Source: Anadara kagoshimensis (Eukaryota; Mollusca; Bivalvia; Arcoida; Arcidae). Taken from it: DNA of 64,000 nucleotides. The position numbers and the translations under genes are program-made. Shown here piece after piece: positions 53,873 through 64,000 of this stretch (its first letter is position 1; each line of letters starts with the position of its first letter). Under the pieces are notes generated by a model, which saw nothing but the letters and a program-made list of their open reading frames with translations, searched no databases and was not told where the DNA came from. Location: positions 13,592,928 through 13,656,927 of the forward strand of contig CM037867.1 of assembly GCA_021292105.1 (NCBI GenBank). Reading direction: 5' to 3'.

Positions 53873-56800
53873 CTGACGACAAATTATTTACTAGATAGAT
53901 ATTCTTAACACATATGATTAGAAAAAAAACAAATGTGAAACTACATTATGACACATTAAAAGTGCATATGAAAAGGCAAAGTGCTTAAGGAGTCCAAAAT
54001 TTTAATTTGTGAATATTAATCCAAAGTACTTATACCTCCTTTTTTAATCAAAATGTCTTAAAATTCAGATTGCGTCATATATGACTCTCTCTTTTATTTT
54101 TGTCAAGAATTCGCACAGGTGCGCCGTTTCAATATTTTGTTTAGTCAGTCGAAACATCATTGCATCCTCACAAGAGAGAAATAGTGCAAGAGGGAAAAGC
54201 TTGACAGTTTCTGTCAATATATATACGTATATACTGTATATATACGTTTTAGGGCTGTAGTTCCACATTTGACTCTTCACATAAAACAATATAAATTCGT
54301 TGAATATAAATTGGTCCCTTTGTAGAATTTCCTCGCACATTTAATTCTTGCTAATAAAAAACAACTTTAGTATGTTTTTACAATTTGCTGCATATTAAGA
54401 TTCTTAAACAAACATCCTCCAATGGAACTGCGTGTTTGAACATTATTAAATCTTTCCTGTTTAATAAAGCATTGTACAAAACAATGTATGTGTCATATGC
54501 AAGTATTGTACTATAAATATTTTGAAACACCACAACTATTGCAAAAAAAATTAAAGTAAAAAAGCCACACTTTTCTTAAGTAATGTTATATTTTGCAGAA
54601 TGAAAGTTAAGAGTAAATCACAAAAATGCCACACTTGTTATATTTTGCAAATGGAAAGTTTAGAGTGAATAATAATTGAAAATTATGTAAGCTGAAGAAT
54701 GATAGAGAACCGCAAATCACAAAATAGTAGTTACTTCACACAGTATTATTATTACTATATATCTACAATATTATACATACCTGGGTCACTCTGTAGCAGG
54801 TTCACAAAATAATTGTATTTGTTGGTGTCCGGCAAGTTTATCATATGCCCTCCATCTTCAACACATATGTTGTTGGCGTCATTCCATGGCAGGGTTTGCA
54901 TAAAAATTTTGTAACACGTGTTAAACTGACGAACAAATGTATATCCAGGACCTTGACAAGTAACTAAAATGCAAAAGTTCGTTTGCTGTTTAACAAAGAG
55001 TAAAAGGTTTGCTGGAGAAAGCTTGAAATGGTATATTAAGATTATTTACTTTATACTAGCCAAAAAAAAAAAAAAAAAAAAAAAAAAACAACCAAAACTC
55101 AAAACAAAAAGCAAATAAACACGAAGTACAGATAAACTTTTATAACCAAATATACTATTTTTAAAATTTTCAACTAGATAAAAATTGAAAACCCTTTAAT
55201 ATCTAAGGAATACTCCCTCATGCATTCAAAAACAAACATACTAATCCATGTCCGAATCATTATCCAGAAGAAAAGTAAAACCTTTGGAACTGACAAGTTA
55301 GGTTAAACACGTAAACCTCCACCTGGTAAGTGAAGCCAGGTGCTCCCGAAGGATAAGCATCTCTTGTTTAGCTAGCTACATCCGCCACGTGTGTAATCAA
55401 ACTTGTGTGAAAGGAACATATGGGACTATGGGATGTCAAAAATATCCATGGCAATCCTGGACACAGCGACATCAAACTTATCAACAAAACTGTGATGACG
55501 GCTATAAAACTTTAAGGGCCTTGATAAGCCTAGGCTTGCAATATCTATTATCCTTGGGTAAACGGTTTATTTGGAAACAGCCTGCTTCATTGTATTAAGT
55601 CGTAGTGGGAACAAGCTCAACCTTGCGCATTAATTGGAAAGAAATACACCATAAGCAGGAGAAGCAGGTATATTGCTGCATAAAAAAAGGAAACTTGACA
55701 ATTGTACAATACAAGGTCATTACGTTTGTCATAAGGTTTTAAATTTTTGGTGATCATAACTGAGGTAAAAGTCTAAATATGAAACATAACTTGGAGAATC
55801 AGTCGTAACTTTTTATTTCAAGCTGACTAGGATAGATGGCATTAACATAATCTCCTAATTTAGGATTGTTAAGAGACAGATCGTCATCTATGTATCTGTG
55901 TAAAGTTCAATGATTTTGCGATATAGTCTTCTCTCCAGATTTCACAAGAGTCTGCATTAATTCTGCTTCATCAGAAAACAAAGATACCAATCAACAAGCA
56001 ATGGTGCACATTTGTACCCATTAATTTACCAATTGTTTGCTGGAAAATGATAAAAGCAAACACAACAAATATGTTATCTTTTAAAAACTCCAACATTTCG
56101 TTGATTGTATTTTTAGTATATTTTTGTTTGGAATCCGTATGATGCTTGACAAAATAACCAGACTTTTTATTCAGCACTAGATATTTGTATCGTGGCCTAC
56201 CCTTTTTTTAAAGAATGACAAGAGAATTATTTCTGTAAGATATTTTTTTTTCAATTTAGAATGGGGGATAGTGTTGTAGAGTGTAGAAAAATCAAATGTT
56301 TTTCTACTTATTTTACATGCAATAAAGTTTAAGAAGCAAAATGTTCAAGTGATTCTTTAGAATTTTAAAAATCTCTATTTGGTTGATGCCAGATGTAGAA
56401 TAAACTTTTTTTTAAAAAAAAATATAACTGAACACCATCATTGACGACATCTTTTATCGTCTTTTGAATAGTTTTCAAATCTTTGAAGAAATCTGGTTTC
56501 ATAACTGTGGTCCAAGCACTACTGATGAGAAAACGGTCATCTGGTGCTGTAAAAGTAACACTGGTAAAATATGCAATCGTGGTCCCTGTCGTATTCGGAT
56601 AGACAAATGACAAGCTTGAAACTTTTACGACTGGTTAAGGTACTGCATGAAGATCAATCATTATTTTATTAAACGTACATTTTGAATTGACGGATCGTCG
56701 GTCACGCCCACATTGTTCCGACAATGGCCAATCATGCTTGGATTACAAACAAAAGAATGAAATCTCGGCCTGAATTGTGCCATTTAATGAGCCAATGACA

Positions 56801-57079
56801 CAAGTACATCATTAGTTGCTGTTACGCTGCTTTTGTACCGTAATGACGGCCAGTGTCGGAACACATATGGCAAGGTCAACGATAGGTCAATTAATGTTAT
56901 TTCATAAAATACATAAATGTATACGTCATATATAAAAGAAATCTTGTACACTTAGAAACACCAATCCATTCAAAGACTAGGCATAATAGATGTTGCCAAA
57001 TAAAATCAGATACATGTCAGAGTGTTGTTTTGATGTTTGATGTTGTAATTGTAAAATGTAATGATTTAACATACTTATG

Positions 57080-57115
<36 letters not shown>

Positions 57116-60100
57116 GCATATCCCTTTGCAATATCAGGGCGCCTTTTGCTTGTGTAGTCAGGTTTACGCGTCGTCTTAGACATTGGTATCATATATAACA
57201 ATTGTTTCTCCAAGTTATTCTTCATATTTGAACTTATTCGTGAATTATTTCAGGTCGGAAGGTAGCATTTAAAGTCGGATGACATATGTGATGACTTATT
57301 TTTTTCTTTGTTAAATTTCCTTTCCAATGCAACAACATACTTGCTTCTGTTTATAGTGTATTTGTTTCACAGTTGCTGGGCTGTCCTGGAGCTTGTTGCC
57401 ACTACGAGAATGTTATACAACGAAAAAGTGGCTTATAAGTAAATTGTTGATGTAAAAATACTGCCAGAATATACATATTGAGGCGTTTAGAAAGTTTTAT
57501 GGACGTCATCACAATACCGCTGTTACAACTCTGTTGTACTGTTATACTCTGTATAAAAATGTTTTAAAAGTTTTTACTTTGCTTTGTTTTTGGATTGTTA
57601 TTTTGAAATTGTTTGGTATAATTATTCTTTATAATATTATACCCAATATATTATTGTTGCGGATGTGTCAAAATCTTGTTAACTCAATTCAGAACTTATG
57701 AATCATTCAAAGACACCTTATAAAATATCAAGGCAGATTTTGAGGCAGTTTCGATTGTAATACAAAAATGATAATGATGTGTAGGTGGTTCTTTAAATTG
57801 CAAATATTGCGTTTGTATGGATTTGGTTTTAATCCATAAATAAGTATAAAGACGTAATAACATTGCACTCAGGAATACTTACCAACCTTTCATCATTATA
57901 TTTTGAATCGCAAAAAAGTCATCAAAAGGATTTCAAAATGCTTTTGTTAGCATTATTTTAACACATTTAAAAAACAAATATTTGCAAATATTTTACGTAA
58001 AATGATAAACTTAATTTAAATCTGGATGTGATTTTTCGTTCGAGCAAATAGACAAAAAATATGTGCTACAAAAGTTTTCATTCATAATGCAGAACTATAA
58101 AAATTTTGATTTATTCCGATTGAATAATTTTGGTGCATAGAGGTAATTTATTGATATATTTTTGTTCCTTTGTAGTATTTATTAACTGCTGTGTTTATGA
58201 ATATACATTTTTCTAATGCCGCATGGGATTTCATTGACCGAGTGATCTAAAAGTTTCTTTCATACGAATACTTGGTACAGTATCCGACAAAAGATGAGTA
58301 TTGCGAGTTGTGATTGGAATATGTTTCATAGGGATTGTTGTTCAACTTTTCTGCGATGTTATTTAGGAAAATGTTTGTGCAATGGTCTAGCACATGTACA
58401 TGGAAAGAAAGATATAGTTCGGAAATATAGCTTAAATCTTGCCAAAAGAACTTTCGCTCAAAAGATTCTATTTTGTTTTGCTTTATAGATGATAAAGTCT
58501 ACAATTAAAGATTTTCGATCTTCAAAAACAAACCTCCATAATAATTCCATCCTAGTCCAGGTGTACTTCCGGTAGTGTCTGTTAACTGGGTATTATGACC
58601 TTGGCATTGTAATGTTTCATTGTTGTAAAAAAACGATACACAGTTAGCTTGATTAAGACAGACCAAACTGCATTTTGTTAAGGTTATATCTTGACGAGTC
58701 CAACTTGGAGAAACTGCCGTTAATTTGTCCGCCCAATTAGAGTTGGTAGTCCACAAGTAGCTAATTGTCTTGCAAGAAATACCTTAAAGTATAAGAATAG
58801 TCTCTTTTTATATTTCGTCTTTTTTAAATTTATTTTTCAAATAAAAAATGCATCAATACAAAAATTAAAAGAGAACATTTGTGTAATACCACTGTGATGT
58901 CCTTGATAACCATTGTTGTAGGTTTGCTGGTTTCATGTTTGTAATTTTTACGAAAATACGCCTATTCTTAGGAAATGGAATTTTTTTTATTACTACCATG
59001 AAGTTATGGAGAGACTGAGAATGGCGCAAATTTAATGAAGACATGAAACAAATTCAGCTTTGTTTGTCATGATGACTTTTAAATACATGCTTTTCTACTA
59101 CCTACTAGCAATTGGAGAAATTGTGTTGGAATAGCTTTTGTTTTGACGGATATGAGATTCCGCCTTCTCATCCATAAATGTTCAACGTGACAGAGGTGAA
59201 GCTCCGCCTACATCCGTTTGCACTTCAACAACGTTGTGTTTAAGACGTAAAACTCGTCCACGTCATGTTAAGATCCACCCACATCTGTAGACATGTGTTT
59301 GTGTTTGTGACGTCAAAACAGGCCACGTCTTATGGCCATCTCATTGAGATAATTAGGATTGTTCTGCTAGCTTAATTTCCAGGAGTAGAGAGAATCGAAC
59401 AAGTTTAACCTGTTTCAGTTTCATTTGATACCAATTGTAGAAAAAAATAAGGTTTCAATAAAAAAATTCTCATAAAATACATATTGAATTGCCAGAAAAA
59501 TTAAACTTTAATTAAAAACTATCCAGACGGGAAATGAATCCATGTTTGTCCGGATATAATCTGGTTTCGCTATACAGAGCTAACCCTAACTGCTTACAAT
59601 ATGACGTGGGATTGATAATACTTCATCACAATATACACCGTTTCTAGAAACGCATGCATAGAAATATAATAAAAACTCACCTTCATATGAATATATATTT
59701 TCATTGCATAGATACGTTTTTAACTAGTTTAATATGTACAAGATTCTATGAAGCATTTACTTTGCAATACTTCAAAATGTCAAAGATTGTTAAATACAAT
59801 TCATCAACACTGAATCCCTCAATTGAAAATGCTAGATAAGAACGACTTTAATATTATCATTCAAGCAAATTTCCATACTTAAGCTAGATTTATGTATATT
59901 GAGAAATAAAAACGCAATATGTATTGTATACGTCATTGGTGTCAAGCGATTAGCGTCCTGAAGCGGTAATAGTGATTTCCGGGCATGAGAACAAGGGGCA
60001 ATTATAGGTATAACAACGGGTCAAGTGATGTCCTAAGACAATTGACGCATTGATGATTTAAAAAAAATTAACCTTTTTATCTTATCATCGCATTAATTGC

Positions 60101-61722
60101 AAGAAAGCAATGCCACAAACATTACAATGACTAAAATAAAAACTTAAAGGCAATAAAATTTAAATATGTTCATAATTGCTGTAGCCTCAAAAAAGTAAAA
60201 CATTATGCCTGAAAACGTAGTGGGTAATAGCCTAAATATCAAAGGGCACGTTTAAACAAGACACTGCTTTGAAGCGGAAACAATTGCTATAACAGGCATT
60301 CAACAATCAATACTTTGTCGCTAATTAGTCCCATAAAGCTTGGAAATTGAAATAAAAACAAACAAATTTTAAAACATTACAGTAGCACAAGCATAAACAT
60401 TCTCAACACAGTTAATTTTATACTGTATATATTTTGGATAGACGGGTGGGTTAAACAGTATTTTGTGGTCAAAGTAGAAATTATCTCACTTATATCGAGA
60501 TTTCTAGTTGTATAATTGTAAAATATATGGCCTGTGGTGAGCAAACCGACAAACTTCTCACATAAGGTTCATGTTAGCGTCCAATCTAGACATTAGGAGA
60601 TGATAGGTTCCATTACTTTCTGAAATATCTATGTCATAAATGTTACATACGCGTACCACCACATTAAACGTTTTTCCACCTTCTTCCAGACCACGAACCC
60701 CCACCCCTCGAAGAAAACTCATTAGGCACAATATGCAATGAAGATTTATATGTAAAGTCATGTATGCCCATACAAATTCGTGGATGAAACCTAATTCAGT
60801 AAGTCTCCCAAAATTTGTGACCTTGGGGTGACTCTTTGAAAATCATAAGAGACGGAATATATGAAAATCTATAACAATAACTTTTATAAAAAAAAATATA
60901 CATACGAGTATAAAACTTCTCAAAATAAATCATCGAATTTTTAATTCTTACAGAAAAAATGATATATATCTTAATTTTATTTATGTTGCAGAACAAGTTC
61001 TAAAAAAATAAGCATACATAGAATATGACTAGAAAGGTTCATTGACACGATAACCTCCTAGTATCAATTTGAATTTGCACATACTTGTTAAGCAGAAAAT
61101 TTGTGACAATATGTATATTATGAAATATAAATTGTAACAAAAATGTAGGGAAAATCTAAAAATAAATATTTTAATATATATGCCTTGAAAAAATGAGCAG
61201 AAAGGTAAGCTGGCACGATTACATCCTAAAATCCATTTGTATTTTCACACATTTGTTGAGCAGAGAATATGTAAAATTTATTTCGAATTTTAAATTTAAA
61301 CAAAAATCTTTGAAAATCTAAAAAAAAAATTTCAATATACATACCTTGATAGCTTACAACCAGAAAAGTAAGCTGACACGCTAACATTGTAGTATCAATT
61401 TGTCTTTTCATATACTTGTGTATTACATAATAAGTCAAGATATATTATTTTTGAAATTTTGATTTTGACAGAAGTTGTAAAAAAAATTCGACAAAAAGAT
61501 ATATCACAATACATTCATTGAAAAATATGACCATGGTGGTAAGCATCCTTTTATCCATTTGGCTTTTCACACACTTGTTTAGCAAATAATTTGTCAATTT
61601 TTTTAATTTCAAATTTTTACAAAAAATGTAAAAAAAAATCTGAAAGATATTATTTCAACATACATACCTTGAAAGAATATGACCAGATAAGTCAGCTGAC
61701 ACGACAGCATCCTTGTATCCAT
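53643..61722 (-). CDS. Lectin B: secreted PAN-like plus C-type lectin protein, 4 exons
   Basis: Minus-strand join of 61722-61668, 58782-58534, 54963-54781 and 53872-53643 (55+249+183+230 = 717 nt, 238 residues plus TGA), all introns GT-AG and phase 1. Same architecture as lectin A: signal peptide, PAN/apple-like domain, CTLD. Its sugar loop is QPD, the motif known in galactose-type C-type lectins, in contrast to EPG in lectin A; WND is VDD. The signal-peptide exon is followed downstream by duplicated copies (61021-61411), at least one usable, and an intact spare CTLD second-half exon lies 5.9 kb past the stop, so alternative first and last exons are possible. Function as a secreted glycan-binding protein is inferred from family. 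Confidence 0.84.
54781..54963 (-). CDS. Lectin B exon 3: C-type lectin domain, first half
   Basis: Acceptor CATTTTAG, donor CCCAG|GTATGT; 183 nt, phase 1-1, no stop. Contains TCQGPGYTFVRQFNTCYKIF, MQTLPWNDANNIC and GGHMINLPDTNKYNYF. Same length, phases and ends as lectin A exon 3. Confidence 0.88.
55061..55089. repeat. Poly(A) tract
   Basis: About 28 uninterrupted A; no retroelement body is recognisable directly upstream. Confidence 0.8.
55226..56110 (+). repeat. R1 repeat, long copy 3
   Basis: Complete core and extension, including GCCTAGGCTTGCAATATC, AGCAGGAGAAGCAGGTATAT and GCACATTTGTACCC. It interrupts an R2 element at 55190-55225. Confidence 0.75.
56440..56585 (+). repeat. R2 repeat, second half
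   Basis: GGTCCAAGCACTACTGATGA and TCTGGTGCTGTAAAAGT; probably the other half of the element cut by the R1 copy at 55226. Confidence 0.6.
56687..56891. mobile_element. MITE family C, copy 2
   Basis: TTGACGGATCGTCGGTCACG left, interior CTCGGCCTGAATTGTGC shared with copy 1, decayed right arm ending ACGATAGGTCAA. Confidence 0.75.
57084..57114. repeat. (AAT)n microsatellite
   Basis: About ten AAT units in the lectin B intron between PAN and CTLD. Confidence 0.85.
57320..57625 (-). repeat. R1 repeat, diverged extended copy
   Basis: TTATAGTGTATTTG, AGCTTGTTGCC and AAAGTTTTATGGACGTCATC in reverse order. Confidence 0.5.
58534..58782 (-). CDS. Lectin B exon 2: PAN/apple-like domain
   Basis: Acceptor CTTTAAG, donor GGAG|GTTTGT; phase 1-1, 83 codons. 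Contains ISCKTISYLW, SNWADKLTAVSPSW, KCSLVCLNQANCVSFFYNN and LQCQGHNTQLTD, ending GLGWNYYGG. The second half is nearly identical in pattern to lectin A exon 2; the first part is eight codons shorter. Confidence 0.82.
58783..61020. other. Lectin B intron 1, unassigned
   Basis: No exon recognised. A CG-richer patch near 59150-59340 with several ACGTC steps stands out but matches nothing else in the window. Confidence 0.45.
61021..61075 (-). pseudogene. Decayed signal-peptide exon (array copy 5)
   Basis: ATT replaces the start codon, a TGA interrupts after SCQ, and the end of the exon including CAAG and the donor is lost. Readable residues TFLVIF match the array. Confidence 0.6.
61184..61236 (-). 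pseudogene. Decayed signal-peptide exon (array copy 4)
   Basis: MDFRM is followed at once by TAA; it is 53 nt instead of 55 and the donor is GC rather than GT. The CQLTFLLIF part is still readable past the stop. Confidence 0.7.
61345..61411 (-). CDS. Alternative signal-peptide exon (array copy 3)
   Basis: The equivalent of the copy 1 start codon is ATT, but an ATG four codons later (61387-61385) and an in-frame ATG upstream (61411-61409) both remain, giving M-LACQLTFLVVSYQ with an intact CAAG|GTATGT donor in phase 1. It would splice to the PAN exon in frame as an alternative first exon. Without transcripts its use is unproven. Confidence 0.55.
61507..61558 (-). pseudogene. Decayed signal-peptide exon (array copy 2)
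   Basis: Starts MDKRML like copy 1 but carries a small internal deletion and the donor CAAG|GTATGT has become CAATGAATGT, so it cannot splice normally. Confidence 0.7.
61668..61722 (-). CDS. Lectin B exon 1 (copy 1 of the array): start codon and signal peptide
   Basis: ATG at 61722-61720; MDTRMLSCQLTYLVIFFQ then CAAG|GTATGT, phase 1, 55 nt. Hydrophobic core TYLVIFF and length match lectin A exon 1. This is the best-preserved of five related units. Confidence 0.85.
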
Positions 61723-62078
61723 TTTGCTGTTCACACACTCGTTAAGCACAGAAACATCATCTGATTGACTCGGTTATCCGATGCATTTTGTTCCTTTGTT
61801 AGTCAAAACAAGCGGAGTTAATCTGGAAGGTTAATTTACCAATATTAAAAAATTACTCTTTTGTTTGAAATCAATATTTCCCAACAGTGAATTAGACACC
61901 AAGACCGTGAATTCGTTGATGCGTGACGATCATTATTAGTCAATAATAAGATGTATTGGATACATAAAATATATTTTGATTCCTTTTAATTACAGTTAAT
62001 TCTTATTTACACTTATAGACACAGAAATGGAAAATAATCGTTTAAAACTGCGAACTTGTTATTTATGAGCCATGGTTT

Positions 62079-62286
62079 ACAGGTCTGGCAAAAATTTAAC
62101 ACTGTGCTAACGAATTAGTAATGGATCGCCAATACATCATCTCTGTCTTCGTTACCTATATCTCGATAGTTTTTCGTCAAGCTTCTTTTGATCACTAGCT
62201 ATAAGCCAACTAGTACTTCCTATCTCGGCCACTCAACAGCCGAGCTCCGACTTAGTTTTTGTTTTAGACTTTCAATTGGTCTGTAC
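62079..62286. mobile_element. MITE family A, copy 5
   Basis: ACAGGTCTGGCAAAAATTTA left with GCTAACGAATTAGTA inside; right end decayed to TTCAATTGGTCTGTA. Confidence 0.65.
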
Positions 62287-62399
62287 GGTAGTTGGATTGA
62301 TGCCATAATATTGATCATTTCATCAATGTTAATGTGTTAAAAATAACATTTTTGATGAACAGACAGCTAAACTGACTTTGAAATTTTAAACTCTATTAA

Positions 62400-62870
62400 C
62401 TCGTTATTTATAGGCGTAGCTAATGTAATTGTTGCAGCAATATACCTGCATCTCCTGCTTATTGTGTGTTTATTTAACAATTAATTCGCTGTGGTAGAGC
62501 TTGTTCAAAATAATTGAACTTTATACAAGGATGCAAGCTGCTTACAAATAAATTGTTGACCCAGAGATATTGCACGCTTATATTTATCAGGGACCTCCAA
62601 AAGTTTATGGCCGTCATCGCATTATTGTTGATAAGTATGATGTTTCCGTTACCCTCAATATATTTGACGTTTCATAGTTCCGTGTTACTTTTTCTAATTT
62701 TTATAACACTCGTGGCTGGTGTAGCTAGCTTAACAGAAGGTGCTTACCCTTCAGGAACATCCAGCCTAATTTTCGTGATGGTAGTTCACGTGTTTAACCT
62801 AATTTGTCTATTTCAATTTTTTGCTTTGCTTCTGGATATTGATTCGGGCATGGATCAGTATTTCGTTTTG
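62400..62870 (-). repeat. R1 repeat, extended reverse copy
   Basis: GCAATATACCTGCATCTCCT, AGTTTATGGCCGTCATCGC, GTGTAGCTAGCTTAACAGAA. The 126-codon open frame over it has no other support. Confidence 0.65.
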
Positions 62871-62962
62871 GGTTTAGTCAGTTTTGAAAAGTAGAAAAGA
62901 GGTATTTATTCATGGTGTTATCTTTGCTGACTATATGACCAATACATCTCAAAAATACATAA

Positions 62963-62994
62963 ATCAATAAATAAATAAATAAATAAATAAATAC
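62963..62994. repeat. (AATA)n microsatellite
   Basis: ATAAATAAATAAATAAATAA run. Confidence 0.85.
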
Positions 62995-64000
62995 ATCAAT
63001 AACGCACCGGCCAGGATTGGAAAATAGTTTGAAGATGAAATATATAGCACGAGAATAGCAAATGCAACCAAGAAAATGACAAAACAAATAAACGAAGCAT
63101 CGGAATATATCTGTATAATATATATAAAGACAATATACATTTTGGTCGGGAACTGGAATTGCTTGGATTATGCCCGGTTCTGTGGTTTAAATAATTATAA
63201 TTACAAAGGGCGTCAATTTTCCTTACTTTATTTACAAACGGTTAACCAGTGAACCACTTTCTCGGATTGTTTTACTTATCAACTTTTACCTATCGTTTCA
63301 ACTTAAAAACTTAATGCTATAACTAACGTTTTGAATAGATTAGAATGCTTATTATGTTTCATTTTTTCAAATAGTTAGAAAATGCACAAAATTAAAAAAT
63401 ACGCTTAGCTAACGTATTGGTGCAGAATCGATAGCTCATCTAGACTCCTTTTTACCTATACATGTATCTGGACGCCATTAATGCAGATATATCACTTCAG
63501 CATTTTGACCACTGGCTATCTATATATAGGCCTTCCGGTATCCGAGCTGTGATAACTCTTTGCTTGTTCTTATTTAAACTTATGCCAATTATGTATTGTA
63601 AATTCAAAGGAAGCTTTTACGGAATTTTTAAAAAAAAATCTAAGATACTATGGTAAATAGCTTTTAATATAGGAAGTCAAAATTGCTATCATCAAACTCA
63701 TGAACTATACTTTAAAACAAAACGTATTATGTCATTCAGTAGAACTTGTTAGTGTAACAATAGCTGTTTAAGTTCTATAATAACAATGTTGATTTTGTAT
63801 GGAGTAATTGATAAGACATTTAACATGTTTGAAGCAGCATGTTATTGTAACATTGGTTATTGATCAAATACGTTCATTTTAAATATTATATATCACTTTG
63901 ATAGCATGGGGTTTGTTTGGTGAGTTTGATTTTTGTTAATGGACATATTTTAAAATGCTTTATATCGATTTCGAATAAAATAGTTTCTGTTATTGTAAAA
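62995..64000. other. No gene seen, upstream of lectin B
   Basis: AT-rich. A block near 63405-63560 (TTAGCTAACG, ATCGATAGCTC) may be a worn relic of MITE family A. Confidence 0.35.

Noticed and set aside
54065..54340. 91-codon minus-strand open frame
   Set aside because: Falls in a lectin B intron, no recognisable motif, average AT-rich composition.

Overview
This is eukaryotic, intron-rich, AT-rich DNA packed with short interspersed repeats. The repeat types (tRNA-headed SINEs with CACTCACTCAC-like or CCAACCAACC tails, many short inverted-repeat elements, a CTGTCTGTCCGTCC-type repeat) and the gene families (a LIV-1 zinc transporter, secreted PAN plus C-type lectin proteins) suggest a mollusc, most likely a bivalve. 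That is inference from repeat style, not a species identification. Coding sequence is a small part of the window and most open frames are by chance or lie inside repeats.

Region 1 (about 6.7-23.3 kb, plus strand) holds one zinc transporter gene of the ZIP/SLC39 LIV-1 subfamily, closest in layout to ZIP4/ZIP12. I reconstructed 13 consecutive coding exons whose GT-AG borders and phases all agree (2139 nt, 712 residues plus stop), followed by a 3' UTR intron, a last non-coding exon and an AATAAA. The 5' exon with start codon and signal peptide was not found. The ectodomain has three related Cys-bracketed modules, an extreme Asp/His-rich stretch and basic furin-like sites; the membrane domain carries HNFADG and [10 protein letters not shown].

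Region 2 (about 24.3-61.8 kb, minus strand) converges on the transporter and holds a C-type lectin cluster. Two complete four-exon genes are visible: lectin A (34091 down to 24430, 246 residues) and lectin B (61722 down to 53643, 238 residues). Each reads signal peptide, PAN/apple-like exon, CTLD first half, CTLD second half; every intron is phase 1 and homologous exons are 55, 273/249, 183 and 230 nt. Lectin A has an EPG motif at the sugar-site loop, lectin B a QPD motif. Between them lie an intact orphan CTLD second-half exon (47512-47741, EPG) and two decayed ones (43902-44115, 37145-37310). The orphan sits in a tandem segmental duplication of about 4 kb (about 42.4-46.5 and 46.5-50.9 kb). 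Upstream of lectin B the signal-peptide exon is itself repeated about five times at 160-170 bp spacing, two copies apparently usable. The modular phase-1 layout would allow alternative first and last exons.

The rest is repeats: an abundant family (R1, about 26 copies), a second family (R2), at least nine inverted-repeat MITE-like types, two tRNA-derived SINE families, a decayed LINE 3' half (28.06-30.36 kb), minisatellites and microsatellites. Several nested insertions give exact element borders. All identifications come from reading the sequence; no database search was run.
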